Assembly: GCA_016787265.1 (NCBI GenBank) | Contig: JAEUVF010000012.1 | Coordinates: 244,463-308,462, forward strand | Length of the DNA: 64,000 nucleotides | Source of the DNA: Flavipsychrobacter sp. | GTDB lineage: Bacteria > Bacteroidota > Bacteroidia > Chitinophagales > Chitinophagaceae | Direction of reading: 5' to 3' | Shown here: piece by piece, positions 43,381-52,056 of the stretch | Position numbering within the stretch: position 1 is the first letter of the stretch | Layout: the number at the start of each line of letters is the position of its first letter | The notes under the pieces: model-generated | What the model was told of the DNA's origin: nothing | Seen by the model: the letters and a program-made list of their open reading frames with translations, nothing else | Database searches by the model: none | Position numbers and translations under genes: made by a program

Positions 43381-46134
43381 TTAATTGCTGGCAAATACCG
43401 CTGTTTCCTGTAATAAAGGATTCTCTGCTTTCAGATATTTTGTACAATAATGCGGATCAATTTCGATAGCGTATTTTTTTGCAACATACAATGAACAGGC
43501 TTTGGTCCAATCCTGGTATATAATTGGTTGTTCCGATAATATTCTATCCAGAATAGCTCCGATTCCTTTGAATTCACCAGACTGGTAAACTGAGCGAAGT
43601 GCATTGCATCGCTCTTCGATTCCACTGTCTTCATATATGGCAGTGAAGTATTTACTTAGCTCTTTTTTTACAGTCACTTCAATTATTTCCATTGCATTTG
43701 CAATCGTTTCTTTTTTGTTGGCCATCAGGGCAGTTCTGGATTTCTTTATATTTTTTCGTTCATAGATACATCCAAATAAACACAATAACAGTTCCCTTAT
43801 TTCGGTAAGTTCAATTTGAATGGCGTTTTGAAGTAAACCTGATGCAGGCGTTTTTTCCTGCAGTTTCCGTTGCATGAATAATAACTCTACTGCATACCTT
43901 ATGTACGCCCTGGCAATATCTTCCAGGAACGACTTGCTGGCATGCACGGCTTTGTATTTACTTCTGTACATGGCTTTAATGGTGGCAGGCAGATTTGCCT
44001 CTTTCTCTGAAATCAGCCTTCCCAATGCCAGTCTTGCTTCCTCACCTCCAATTTTTCCTATTAATAAAATTAATTGAGTGGATTCCGAATGCGACAATCT
44101 TTGATGCCGCAGAAAATTTTCAATCTCTGGTACAGCTTTAGTTCCCGCTCTTAACAGAGCTGATTTTACCAGTTTGGGTTTTTGAATATAGCACTGCATG
44201 GCAGCTTTTATTGTTTCCAAAGAAGTGGCATGCCCAATGATAGACAGTCCTTTTTCCAGAAGCGGATCGTCTTTTTCGCTGATTAATAATACTGAATGCA
44301 GAGGATGTTCGTATTCATCTGCCACAATACCTAAAATGTCCAGGGCTTTTTTCCTTTCTTCCGGAGAGGCTGAACGTATGAGCGTAGCAATGATTTCTTC
44401 AGCAGTAAACCGAATGCTTTTTTGCTTATTACAAAGCATTCCACAAACAGCAGCTTCCTGAATATCCGTATCGGCCTGATTGTAATGGAATAAAGCTTCT
44501 GACAAGGAGTCTGTTAGTTTGCAAACAGCCTGTGTCGCTTCCTTTGAAACATTTCTGCTATTTGCAGTACCTGAGAGGTCCTTCAGCTGAGACTGCAATT
44601 CAAAGATGTTCTTTCTGCTGACCAGCCGGATGGCTTCTTTTTTTACAGCGTCAGCCGGATGATTTACAAACAATCTCAGTAATTCAATGGAAATGGGATT
44701 TTGTTTGCTCGCTACCATCGATAATATGCTAAGCACTTCCTGCTCGGATCCATGTTCTATTTTTTCTTTTATTTTATTCAGTGTTCCGGAATCGTTAAGT
44801 GTAAATTCTTCCTGGCTAAAATATCGGCTCGATATGGTAGTAACCAGCATATTGACGTACTCTTTATTTACAAAAACAATTCCAGTCAGCCAGCCGATTA
44901 CAAGAATGATAAGTGTATAGCAGAGTGTAAGCAGGTTAATGTCTCCATGGTAATTTAAGAGCAGTAGTAGCAAAACACCTGAAAACAGGGTGGCAAACGG
45001 GTCCATGATTCCCTTTATAATGTTATGTGCACGCATACGTTCATGGATAGGAAGTGGCTGCATAATGGTAAGCAATACAGGAGAGTTGATGGCAGTTCTC
45101 AATACATCAACAGCTATGGAGGAGGCGCCGAATATGAAAAATATAAATCTTTCATCCTGGTTGAAATAGGAGGTGCCAATTATAATAGAAACTAATCCAA
45201 GTAAAAGCAGTGGTGTTATAAATAATGACTTTTGAATTCCAAGATTGGTGGTTAACCTGCTGGTGAAAATAGTTTTTGTGATGAGGGCAATGATGCGCAA
45301 GCCTGCCATAAAAAACGCAATGAATTTTGCCAGTTCTACATCATTATGGTAGGATTCCTTAATTTTTGCATAGAACCCGTAATTAACGATAATAACACAA
45401 GCTGTTGCCAACAGGGATATAATCGCAATTCGACGTATTATTTTATTTGATACAAATGTCAGATAGAGGTTCCTGACCGGATGGCTGGAGTGATGTACCC
45501 GATCTGATTCATGCACATCTTCAAAATGAACTGATTCAGATTTGGCAATCGATCTGTAAAAAGGTATCGAAATGAGCATGCTGATTACACCAAGTAATAA
45601 CAGGTTCAGTGTCCCGGTATAAGGAACAACTATCAGGGCAAGTGTGTACCCGATAAATTTTGCGGGAATATCTCCCGAGCTTACCACCCCAAACAGCCGT
45701 TTGCTTTGCCGGATATTAAACAGCCTGGATGCAATTCCCCAGAACTCCAGATTGTTTAGTAAGTACAATACGTAAAACCAGGCCAGACTGGCATAATATA
45801 GCCAGTTATCTGTTATTACAGTACTGCCTACCCGAACCAGTAACATCGTTCCTGCCATAAAAAATATAATGGCTGCATTGAACTTCTTAAATGGTATATG
45901 ATGTTCAAGTACGGTATAGGCGAAGCCGGTTAACCAAAGCAGCAAGGAGGACAATACCATTACCCAGGGTAGCTCGTGTACCGGAAACTTTTCCAAAAAA
46001 CGGGCAAATTCTGCAGTAAAGAAAAAGGAGATTCCCGCACCCTGAAAAAACTGTAACCAGAATAATTTTTTTACCAATGGCCATTCCTGCTTTTGAATAT
46101 TCAGCAGATTCAACCAGAACCGGTTGCTTCTCAT
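43381..46134 (-). CDS. Nucleotide-transporter-like membrane protein with HEAT repeats
   Basis: A 917-residue protein. Residues about 1-420 hold around eleven or twelve hydrophobic helices resembling the Npt1/Npt2 (ATP/ADP antiporter-like) and MFS folds; residues about 450-900 are helical repeats of HEAT type (for example LLRLFVNHPADAVKKEAIRLV) on the cytosolic side. The start ATG overlaps the stop of the HD gene by four bases (ATGA), and the cNMP-binding gene follows nine bases after its stop. Together they may form a membrane complex whose activity is set by cyclic nucleotide. True nucleotide transport has not been shown for these chromosomal forms. Confidence 0.8.
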   Translation of the reverse strand: MRSNRFWLNLLNIQKQEWPLVKKLFWLQFFQGAGISFFFTAEFARFLEKFPVHELPWVMVLSSLLLWLTGFAYTVLEHHIPFKKFNAAIIFFMAGTMLLVRVGSTVITDNWLYYASLAWFYVLYLLNNLEFWGIASRLFNIRQSKRLFGVVSSGDIPAKFIGYTLALIVVPYTGTLNLLLLGVISMLISIPFYRSIAKSESVHFEDVHESDRVHHSSHPVRNLYLTFVSNKIIRRIAIISLLATACVIIVNYGFYAKIKESYHNDVELAKFIAFFMAGLRIIALITKTIFTSRLTTNLGIQKSLFITPLLLLGLVSIIIGTSYFNQDERFIFFIFGASSIAVDVLRTAINSPVLLTIMQPLPIHERMRAHNIIKGIMDPFATLFSGVLLLLLLNYHGDINLLTLCYTLIILVIGWLTGIVFVNKEYVNMLVTTISSRYFSQEEFTLNDSGTLNKIKEKIEHGSEQEVLSILSMVASKQNPISIELLRLFVNHPADAVKKEAIRLVSRKNIFELQSQLKDLSGTANSRNVSKEATQAVCKLTDSLSEALFHYNQADTDIQEAAVCGMLCNKQKSIRFTAEEIIATLIRSASPEERKKALDILGIVADEYEHPLHSVLLISEKDDPLLEKGLSIIGHATSLETIKAAMQCYIQKPKLVKSALLRAGTKAVPEIENFLRHQRLSHSESTQLILLIGKIGGEEARLALGRLISEKEANLPATIKAMYRSKYKAVHASKSFLEDIARAYIRYAVELLFMQRKLQEKTPASGLLQNAIQIELTEIRELLLCLFGCIYERKNIKKSRTALMANKKETIANAMEIIEVTVKKELSKYFTAIYEDSGIEERCNALRSVYQSGEFKGIGAILDRILSEQPIIYQDWTKACSLYVAKKYAIEIDPHYCTKYLKAENPLLQETAVFASN

Positions 46135-46748
46135 TTCCCGTCTTTGTTTAAGTGTTGTCTTTGCAGGCGATTCTTCAGTATTTCCAGATGTCGTTGCTTT
46201 CCTGGCTGACGATTCGTTTGAGAGCTTTTCGTGAAATACCGGTGCTTTTCAAAAAATCCTATTTGAATTGGATCCCATTCCTGTTCGGTTTTGATTATAC
46301 CATATTCAAGAAACTCTTTCATCAGGTTTTGACTGATGGGAGGGAAATCTTCTCTTCCCAGGTAATCCAGATCTGCGTCACAGATGATTTCTTCCAGGAT
46401 TGTTGTGGGCGTTTGTGGTATCCTGGTTGCCATGATCATTCCCCTGATGGATTCCAGTTCCGAAGTTTCCAGCTTGCCATTCCCCAGATCCTCCAGCATG
46501 ATTTCACAGGATCTTAGCTCATGTCCCTTATAGGTGTCCAGAAATCCAATATCATGATAAAGTGCTGCAACCCGCAGTAGTAACAACTGGTTATTGTCTT
46601 TTATACCTTCTTCACCAGCAATACGTACCGCCTGTTTTAATACATCCATTGTATGTTGCAGGTTGTGATAGGTTAATCGCTTATCCAGCCCATTTTCAAG
46701 GCGAAAAATAATTGATTGTTCCAGGTCCTGGAAGCCTGACTCGGTCAT
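46131..46748 (-). CDS. HD-domain metal-dependent phosphohydrolase
   Basis: A 205-residue HD-superfamily protein. The metal-ligand motifs are YHNLQHTMDV, ALYHDIGF (the HD pair) and CDADLDYLG. Members hydrolyse phosphate esters, including nucleotides and cyclic nucleotides. Overlap of its stop with the transporter start (ATGA) shows translational coupling. In context it could remove a cyclic or linear nucleotide bound by its partners, but no specificity residues settle this. Confidence 0.85.
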   Translation of the reverse strand: MTESGFQDLEQSIIFRLENGLDKRLTYHNLQHTMDVLKQAVRIAGEEGIKDNNQLLLLRVAALYHDIGFLDTYKGHELRSCEIMLEDLGNGKLETSELESIRGMIMATRIPQTPTTILEEIICDADLDYLGREDFPPISQNLMKEFLEYGIIKTEQEWDPIQIGFFEKHRYFTKSSQTNRQPGKQRHLEILKNRLQRQHLNKDGK

Positions 46749-46800
46749 GAGCTACCTGTTTAAAAGTGGGAATACATTGGAAATTCCCTAGAAATATAAT

Positions 46801-46834
46801 AAAAAAGCCGCAGATGATTGTCTGCGGCTTTTTT
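46801..46834 (-). terminator. Strong hairpin terminator for dnaJ
   Basis: Fourteen pairs (A-run plus GCCGCAGA with TCTGCGGC plus T-run) and a six-base loop. It lies two bases past the dnaJ stop and could also work in the other direction. Confidence 0.92.
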
Positions 46835-46836
46835 TA

Positions 46837-48006
46837 TCAGGAGAAGATCTCTCTCACTTTGTCAAAGAAACTTCGTTCGTTTTTATCCGGCTTCGGCTGG
46901 AAATTGTCGGATTGCTGTAATTTTTCAATCATTGCCTTTTCTTCACTGGTCAGGTTTTGCGGCGTCCATACATTCACGTGAATCAACTGGTCGCCTTTTT
47001 CATAACTGTTTACTGCAGGAAATCCTTTCCCTTTTAATCTGAAAATCTTCCCGCTCTGCGTGCCTGCCGGAATTTTTATTTTGGCTCTGCCATCAATGGT
47101 GGGTACTTCCACATTGGCTCCGAAGATGGCATCCGGTATGGAAATGTATAAATCAAATGCAACATTCAATCCATCGCGGTGCAGCTGGCTATGTGTTTCT
47201 TCTTCTATCAGTACAATCAGATCCCCCGGTGATCCACCCCGTTCGCCGGCATTTCCTTTTCCGGAAACACTGAGTTGCATTCCTTCCTGCACACCTGCCG
47301 GGATATCTATAGTTACAGTTTCTTCGCCATAAACCCTTCCTTCTCCTTTACAGCTTCCGCATTTCGCAGTGATGGTAGAACCTTCACCGTTACAGGTCGG
47401 ACAGGTAGTTACGGTTTGCATCTGACCGAGGAAGGTGCTGGTCACTTTGCGAACCTGGCCAGATCCTCCACAGGTTCCGCAGGATTGAATACTGCTCTTA
47501 TCCTTGGCACCACTGCCTGAACAGGTGGAGCAGGATACGTATTTTTTTACCTTGATGCTCTTGGTTACACCTTTGGCAATTTCTTCGTAATTCAGCTTCA
47601 GCTTAACACGGAGATTACTTCCCCTGACACCCCTTGCTCTTTGCCCGCCGCGTGCGCGACCGCCAGCCTGACCGCCAAAGAAAGAACCGAAGATATCATC
47701 CCCAAAGATGTCGCCAAACTGGCTGAAGATATCATCCATGTTCATGTTGCCACCACCTCCGTAGCCACGGGCTCCATTCCCTACACCGGCATGTCCATAC
47801 CGGTCATACTGCGCCCTTTTATCCGCATCACTGAGCACTTCATAGGCTTCCGCGGCTTCCTTAAACTTTTCTTCCGCAGCTTTATCTCCGGGGTTACGGT
47901 CGGGGTGATACTGCATAGCCACTTTCCGGTAGGCTTTCTTGATCTCATCCGCAGAGGCTGTTTTAGCCACCCCCAATACTTCGTAATAATCTCTTTTTGC
48001 TGACAT
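46837..48006 (-). CDS. dnaJ: Chaperone protein DnaJ
   Basis: A 389-residue DnaK co-chaperone. The J domain (about 5-70) has the HPD motif in [10 protein letters not shown]; a Gly-rich linker follows; four zinc repeats of the CxxCxGxG type run at about 150-220 ([32 protein letters not shown]); the C-terminal substrate-binding domains complete it. It lies eight bases downstream of grpE in one operon and ends at a strong terminator. The dnaK gene is not in the window. Confidence 0.97.
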   Translation of the reverse strand: MSAKRDYYEVLGVAKTASADEIKKAYRKVAMQYHPDRNPGDKAAEEKFKEAAEAYEVLSDADKRAQYDRYGHAGVGNGARGYGGGGNMNMDDIFSQFGDIFGDDIFGSFFGGQAGGRARGGQRARGVRGSNLRVKLKLNYEEIAKGVTKSIKVKKYVSCSTCSGSGAKDKSSIQSCGTCGGSGQVRKVTSTFLGQMQTVTTCPTCNGEGSTITAKCGSCKGEGRVYGEETVTIDIPAGVQEGMQLSVSGKGNAGERGGSPGDLIVLIEEETHSQLHRDGLNVAFDLYISIPDAIFGANVEVPTIDGRAKIKIPAGTQSGKIFRLKGKGFPAVNSYEKGDQLIHVNVWTPQNLTSEEKAMIEKLQQSDNFQPKPDKNERSFFDKVREIFS

Positions 48007-48014
48007 GTGCTTTT

Positions 48015-48566
48015 TTATTTACCGACTACCACTTTGGCAAACCGGATAATCTTATCGTTCAGGTAATATCCTTTTTCCACTTCATCAATCACTTTTCCAG
48101 CCAGATCCGGACTGGGCGCAGGTATCTCCGTAATGGCTTCATGCAGGTCGGGATTAAATTCAGTACCCTTCGCATTCATTGCTTTTAGCCCGCGACCATG
48201 CAATACATTTCTGAGTTTGTTGAAAATCAGGTAGGCTCCCTCCTTCAGGGCAGGCAGGTCTTCACTGCTCTCCATCTGTTTTTCAGCTCTTTCCATGTCA
48301 TCCAGTACTTCCAGCAGCTGTCCGATTACCTCTTTCCCTGCTGTCTGGATCATTTCCAAACGCTCCTTGGCTGTACGCTTTCTGAAATTGTCAAATTCAG
48401 CAGCCTGCCGAAGGTATTTGTCCTTCAAATCGGCCAGTTCAACTTCCAGTTTTTCAAATTCACTGACTTCCTTTACTGGTTCGTTCAGATGGGTTGTTCC
48501 CGGAACATCGCTGTCGGAATTGATGTCCATTTCATTCTCGGTTGACTTGAATTCTTTTTCTTCCAT
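48015..48566 (-). CDS. grpE: Nucleotide exchange factor GrpE
   Basis: A 183-residue DnaK nucleotide-exchange factor: a long N-terminal coiled coil ([20 protein letters not shown]), FRKRTAKER, and a C-terminal beta domain with FNPDLHEAI and [18 protein letters not shown] prefer the ATG at 48566 because a TAGGTTTG box (minus strand, 48591-48584) lies 17 bases ahead of it; an ATG at 48605 would place the box inside the gene. It is followed by dnaJ. Confidence 0.93.
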   Translation of the reverse strand: MEEKEFKSTENEMDINSDSDVPGTTHLNEPVKEVSEFEKLEVELADLKDKYLRQAAEFDNFRKRTAKERLEMIQTAGKEVIGQLLEVLDDMERAEKQMESSEDLPALKEGAYLIFNKLRNVLHGRGLKAMNAKGTEFNPDLHEAITEIPAPSPDLAGKVIDEVEKGYYLNDKIIRFAKVVVGK

Positions 48567-48583
48567 ATCGTACAAATTGGCAG

Positions 48584-48591
48584 CAAACCTA
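48584..48591 (-). promoter_or_regulatory. TAnnTTTG -7 box for grpE-dnaJ
   Basis: Read on the minus strand, TAGGTTTG fits the Bacteroidota -7 consensus and helps choose the later grpE start. No -33 box or CIRCE-type heat-shock operator is visible. Confidence 0.45.
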
Positions 48592-48703
48592 GCATTTTCT
48601 GCCATTATTGGCGGGATAGCCCCCTGGCAGTTCAGCTGATTTGCCTTGTTTTTTGATCATCCTAATGGGGCAATTTTTTTGCCATTGATGGAAATCGGGA
48701 CAA

Positions 48704-48738
48704 TTTGTCCTATTCCTTCCGGTTCCATGCTACCTTTG
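48704..48738 (+). promoter_or_regulatory. Promoter for rlmI (TTTG and TAnnTTTG)
   Basis: TTTG at 48704-48707 and TACCTTTG at 48731-48738 are 23 bases apart, at the long end of the known Bacteroidota spacing. Only seven bases lie between the -7 box and the ATG, so the transcript should have almost no leader. Confidence 0.55.
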
Positions 48739-48745
48739 CGCATCT

Positions 48746-49918
48746 ATGACGAATGTATACCTCAAAAAGAAAGTCAGCAGGCGGATCGAAAATGGTCATC
48801 CCTGGGTATTTGCGAATGAAGTGGGCACAGTAGATGGCCCCCTGGATGGTGGAGATATTGTCAGTCTGTTCACCCACGATAAAAAATTCATCGGGAAAGG
48901 GTATGCCAATCCCAAATCCCAGATCCTGGTTCGGTTGCTGACCCGCAAAAAAGAGGAGGAGATCAATGATCAGTTTTTCTATAACCGAATTAAATCAGCC
49001 TGGGAATACCGCCAGAAAATAGGGTATACGGAGAACTGCCGCCTGATTTTTGGTGAGGCCGACTGGATGCCAGCCCTGATCATTGATAAGTTCAATGATT
49101 ATTTTGTGCTGCAAACCCTGGCGCTCGGGATGGATAAATGGAAGCCGGCAATCGTGGCCGCCCTCCAGGCTATTTTTAAGCCCAAAGGCATTTATGAACG
49201 AAACGATGTTCCGGTGCGGGAACTGGAAGGACTGCCACAAATCAAGGGCTTTTTATCCGACCCCTTTGATACCAGGATCATCATTAATGAGAATGGGCTT
49301 AAGTTTTATGTGGATATTGAAAATGGACAAAAGACAGGTTATTTCCTCGACCAGCAGGACAATCGCCGCGCCATCCAGCATATCGTAAAAGGAGCAGATG
49401 TGCTGGGAGCATTCACTTATACCGGTACGTTTGAGATTCATGCCGCGCATTATGGAGCTAAATCTGTACTGGGACTCGATATTTCCCCCTCCGCAGTGGA
49501 GCAGGCCAACCAGAATGCAGCACTGAATGGGTATGCAGACCGCTGCCGCTTTGAAGCAGTGAATGCGTTTGATGTACTAAAAGCATGGGCCAAAGAAGGC
49601 CGCCAATACGATGTGGTGATGCTCGACCCCCCTGCCTTTACCAAAAGCAGGGAAACCATCCAGAAAGCTATTACCGGGTACAAAGAGATCAATCTCAGGG
49701 GCATGAAACTGATCAAATCGGGAGGATTTCTGGTTACCACTTCCTGTACCAACCTGGTACAGCCTGAACTCTTTCTTGAAATTATCCAGATGGCTGCCAA
49801 AGACGCCAAACGCACATTAAGGCAGGTGGTTTACCAAACACAGGCAAGTGACCATCCCATTGTATGGGGACAGGAAAATACACATTATCTGAAGTTTCTG
49901 ATTGTGCAGGTGGTGTAG
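48746..49918 (+). CDS. rlmI: 23S rRNA (cytosine-1962-C5)-methyltransferase-like, RlmI
   Basis: A 390-residue rRNA methyltransferase. An N-terminal PUA domain (about 1-75, with HPWVFANEV) binds RNA, a middle beta domain contains NGLKFYVDIENGQKTGYFLDQ, and the Rossmann fold has VLGAFTYTGTFEIHAA, VLGLDIS and the catalytic LDPPAFTKS. SCTNLV lies after it. The expected product is m5C1962 in 23S rRNA. It is monocistronic, with a promoter just ahead of the ATG, and converges on the mini-sorting-domain gene through a heptanucleotide repeat. Confidence 0.92.
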   Translation: MTNVYLKKKVSRRIENGHPWVFANEVGTVDGPLDGGDIVSLFTHDKKFIGKGYANPKSQILVRLLTRKKEEEINDQFFYNRIKSAWEYRQKIGYTENCRLIFGEADWMPALIIDKFNDYFVLQTLALGMDKWKPAIVAALQAIFKPKGIYERNDVPVRELEGLPQIKGFLSDPFDTRIIINENGLKFYVDIENGQKTGYFLDQQDNRRAIQHIVKGADVLGAFTYTGTFEIHAAHYGAKSVLGLDISPSAVEQANQNAALNGYADRCRFEAVNAFDVLKAWAKEGRQYDVVMLDPPAFTKSRETIQKAITGYKEINLRGMKLIKSGGFLVTTSCTNLVQPELFLEIIQMAAKDAKRTLRQVVYQTQASDHPIVWGQENTHYLKFLIVQVV

Positions 49919-49949
49919 GCAGGGAGGAAAGGGGGAAAGGAAGACCTTC

Positions 49950-49977
49950 TCACGTCTGACGTCTCACATCTCACTTT
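49950..49977. repeat. Heptanucleotide repeat spanning a stop codon
   Basis: Four imperfect 7-base units; on the minus strand they read TGAGATG, TGAGACG, TCAGACG and TGAGAAG-like. The first includes the TGA stop of the mini-sorting-domain gene. A closely related array follows the stop at 61058. Confidence 0.7.
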
Positions 49978-50300
49978 GCTACCTGAAATCTTCCGGTTTC
50001 AACAACCCGCCCGGTTTTGTCGCGGAGCTGAAAGATATAGATCCCGCGGTAATAATCACTGAGATCGATGGTTGTTTTGGGTTGAACCTCTTTCTGTTCA
50101 AACACTTTTTTCCCAAGGAAATTAAAGACCTGGAATGTAAAGGACCGTTCTACTGATTTGTTGAAATCAAATGTAATCTGGGTAATTGCGGGGTTGGGGT
50201 AAAAACGTATAACCGGACGCTCAGCAGCAGGCTTGCCGGATTGGCAAAGTCCAGTACAGGCGATTAACAGACTTATGGATAGTGTAAAAAATATCCTCAT
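49971..50300 (-). CDS. Minimal T9SS type A sorting-domain protein
   Basis: A 109-residue protein consisting of a signal peptide (to about residue 19) and, with almost nothing between, a type A T9SS sorting domain (FYPNPAITQITFDF, VFNFLGKKVFE, YRGIYIFQL). Normally this tail follows a large cargo domain. Here no cargo is left, so the mature product would be little more than the signal itself. It could be a decayed cargo gene or a small protein that uses or competes for the secretion route. The stop codon lies in a heptanucleotide repeat. Confidence 0.8.
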   Translation of the reverse strand: MRIFFTLSISLLIACTGLCQSGKPAAERPVIRFYPNPAITQITFDFNKSVERSFTFQVFNFLGKKVFEQKEVQPKTTIDLSDYYRGIYIFQLRDKTGRVVETGRFQVAK

Positions 50301-50375
50301 TCTCGATTCCGGGTTTCAGCGTTTAGCACAAAATAAACCTAATTTTTCAAAGATACAATTGCTGCCTGTTAAAAT

Positions 50376-50411
50376 AAAACAGGGGCTGATGCGTTGCTCA
50401 GCCCCTGTTTT
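50376..50411 (-). terminator. Strong hairpin terminator for the peroxiredoxin gene
   Basis: AAAACAGGGGCTGA pairs with TCAGCCCCTGTTTT across an eight-base loop. On the minus strand it follows the peroxiredoxin stop by about 20 bases; its symmetry lets it also stop plus-strand transcription. Confidence 0.9.
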
Positions 50412-50430
50412 TATTTTTCTATTAAACTAC

Positions 50431-50898
50431 TTAATTCAGACCTGCGAGGGTAGCCTGGATCGCATTGAAATCTGGCAGATCAGTTACTTTATCCAGGATT
50501 TCTGCATATTGGATAATCCCTTCTTTATCAATAACAAAAGCAGCCCTTTTGGATACTCCTTTCATATCGAACACAAAATCCTGTATCAGGGAATCATAAC
50601 TGGCTGAAACTTCTTTGTTGAAATCACTCAGCAGGGGAAAGTTCAGTTGCTGCTCTTCCTTGAATTTTCCCAGGGTGAATACAGAATCCACACTGATGCC
50701 GAATACCTGTGCATTCGTATTATTATACTGGCTGATTGAGTCTCTCACCGTACACAGTTCTGTGGTACATACACCGGTAAAAGCCTGTGGGAAAAACAAC
50801 AATACGACGTTCTTACCTTTCTGATCGGCAAGATTCACTTTGTTCTTTTCAGAATCAAATAAACTAAAGAGAGGGGCAGGTTGTCCAACTTTGCTCAT
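50431..50898 (-). CDS. Peroxiredoxin (AhpC/TSA family, BCP/PrxQ-like)
   Basis: A 155-residue thiol peroxidase that reduces hydrogen peroxide and organic peroxides. Cys44 in PQAFTGVCTTELC is the peroxidatic residue; Cys49, five residues later, matches the C-x4-C resolving pair of PrxQ/BCP enzymes. I chose the ATG at 50898 (MSKVGQPAPLF), since the upstream ATG at 50955 adds a hydrophobic stretch unlike the family. It is likely cytosolic and its own unit, with a strong terminator behind it. Confidence 0.9.
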   Translation of the reverse strand: MSKVGQPAPLFSLFDSEKNKVNLADQKGKNVVLLFFPQAFTGVCTTELCTVRDSISQYNNTNAQVFGISVDSVFTLGKFKEEQQLNFPLLSDFNKEVSASYDSLIQDFVFDMKGVSKRAAFVIDKEGIIQYAEILDKVTDLPDFNAIQATLAGLN

Positions 50899-51012
50899 AA
50901 CTTTTTTTTGAAATAACAGAATTAATGTCAAATTGTTAAACAAAATCCCAGCCATTGGCCGGGATTTGTTTTTTCAGTCAATAACCAAAAATAGGTCTTA
51001 CTGAGGGACAGA

Positions 51013-52053
51013 TTAAAAACGGGGACAGAAAACTTTCTCCCTGGTAGAGTTATCTCTGTTCAGGAAGCCAATATAAGTAATTGATAATTCAAAACCTCCT
51101 CTTCCCTGGCTGGCTGTTTTTAATTGTGAAACATTCACATCATAACTAAGGCCAATGGAAAATGGATTGTAGTCGATTTTTACAGCAGGAATCAGGGCAT
51201 CACGTAAACGCATAAACGCACCAACATGAACAATATAATCAGGCATTTCCGGATCTCCGATTTTATATCCGTACATAGCTCCTCCTATTATTTCATCTGC
51301 AGGTCCCTGTTTGGAATAATCTCCCTGCAGGTTAAAGAAAGCCTGGTCTCCCACATCAAATTTAACGCCACCTGAAACTACCCATTTCGGGTGCAGTGCC
51401 GCATTCACATTGCGATAAAACGAATTCCGTGGTCTGTTGATATGATGGTAGGCCAAACCAATAAACATATTGTTTTGCTGATCTGGTCCAAAACTGCTAT
51501 TGAAACTGGCACCCAGGCTGGCATCCAGGTTGCTGTAGTTCGCATTGATAAATGTTTCCCCATCAGCCAGAGCCGGGTTAAACGCGCCTCCTACATATTG
51601 ATTATCGGTGGTAATCTTTGAACGATCAATACGTCGTTGAACCAGTCCGCCCATAAAACCCACCGACAAATACATATTACGTTCGCTGCTCAATGATTTA
51701 TGATAGTTGATAGCGGGTAGCAAATGTGTGGTCGTAAGTGAAACTGTTCCTGCTTTATCAAAAAGCATCTGCAAACCAGCCGTGATAAAGTCATCTCCTC
51801 CGCCAACCGGCATTTTATATTCGGCATTAACGGATCCGCTTTTGAAAGCATTGGTTACACTGTTCCATTGATCCCGATATACAATCTGCGCACGAACATC
51901 ACCTGTAAAGATACCGGCCAGTGATGGATTTCGAAGCAGAGGTGCTTCGTAGAACTGCGAGAAATGGATGTCCTGCGCCTCTGAAATGAGGCAGCTGAAA
52001 ACCAGTAGCGCAGCCAGCAGTAGATGAATAATATTGTTAAAGATCTTTTTCAT
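51013..52053 (-). CDS. PorP/SprF family T9SS outer-membrane protein
   Basis: A 346-residue beta-barrel with a signal peptide (to about residue 26) and the family opening DIHFSQFYEAPLLRNPSLAG. The body alternates strands and loops, and the end has FLNRDNSTREKVFCPRF. It starts three bases after the stop of the giant PKD protein upstream, repeating the cargo/PorP pairing seen at 22678-27408, here with the order on the minus strand. It is a likely anchor or export partner for that cargo. Confidence 0.92.
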   Translation of the reverse strand: MKKIFNNIIHLLLAALLVFSCLISEAQDIHFSQFYEAPLLRNPSLAGIFTGDVRAQIVYRDQWNSVTNAFKSGSVNAEYKMPVGGGDDFITAGLQMLFDKAGTVSLTTTHLLPAINYHKSLSSERNMYLSVGFMGGLVQRRIDRSKITTDNQYVGGAFNPALADGETFINANYSNLDASLGASFNSSFGPDQQNNMFIGLAYHHINRPRNSFYRNVNAALHPKWVVSGGVKFDVGDQAFFNLQGDYSKQGPADEIIGGAMYGYKIGDPEMPDYIVHVGAFMRLRDALIPAVKIDYNPFSIGLSYDVNVSQLKTASQGRGGFELSITYIGFLNRDNSTREKVFCPRF

Positions 52054-52056
52054 AGG

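Noticed and set aside
49950..49985. Possible CRISPR-like array
   Set aside because: The 7-base units are adjacent without spacers and there are no cas genes, so it is a tandem repeat.
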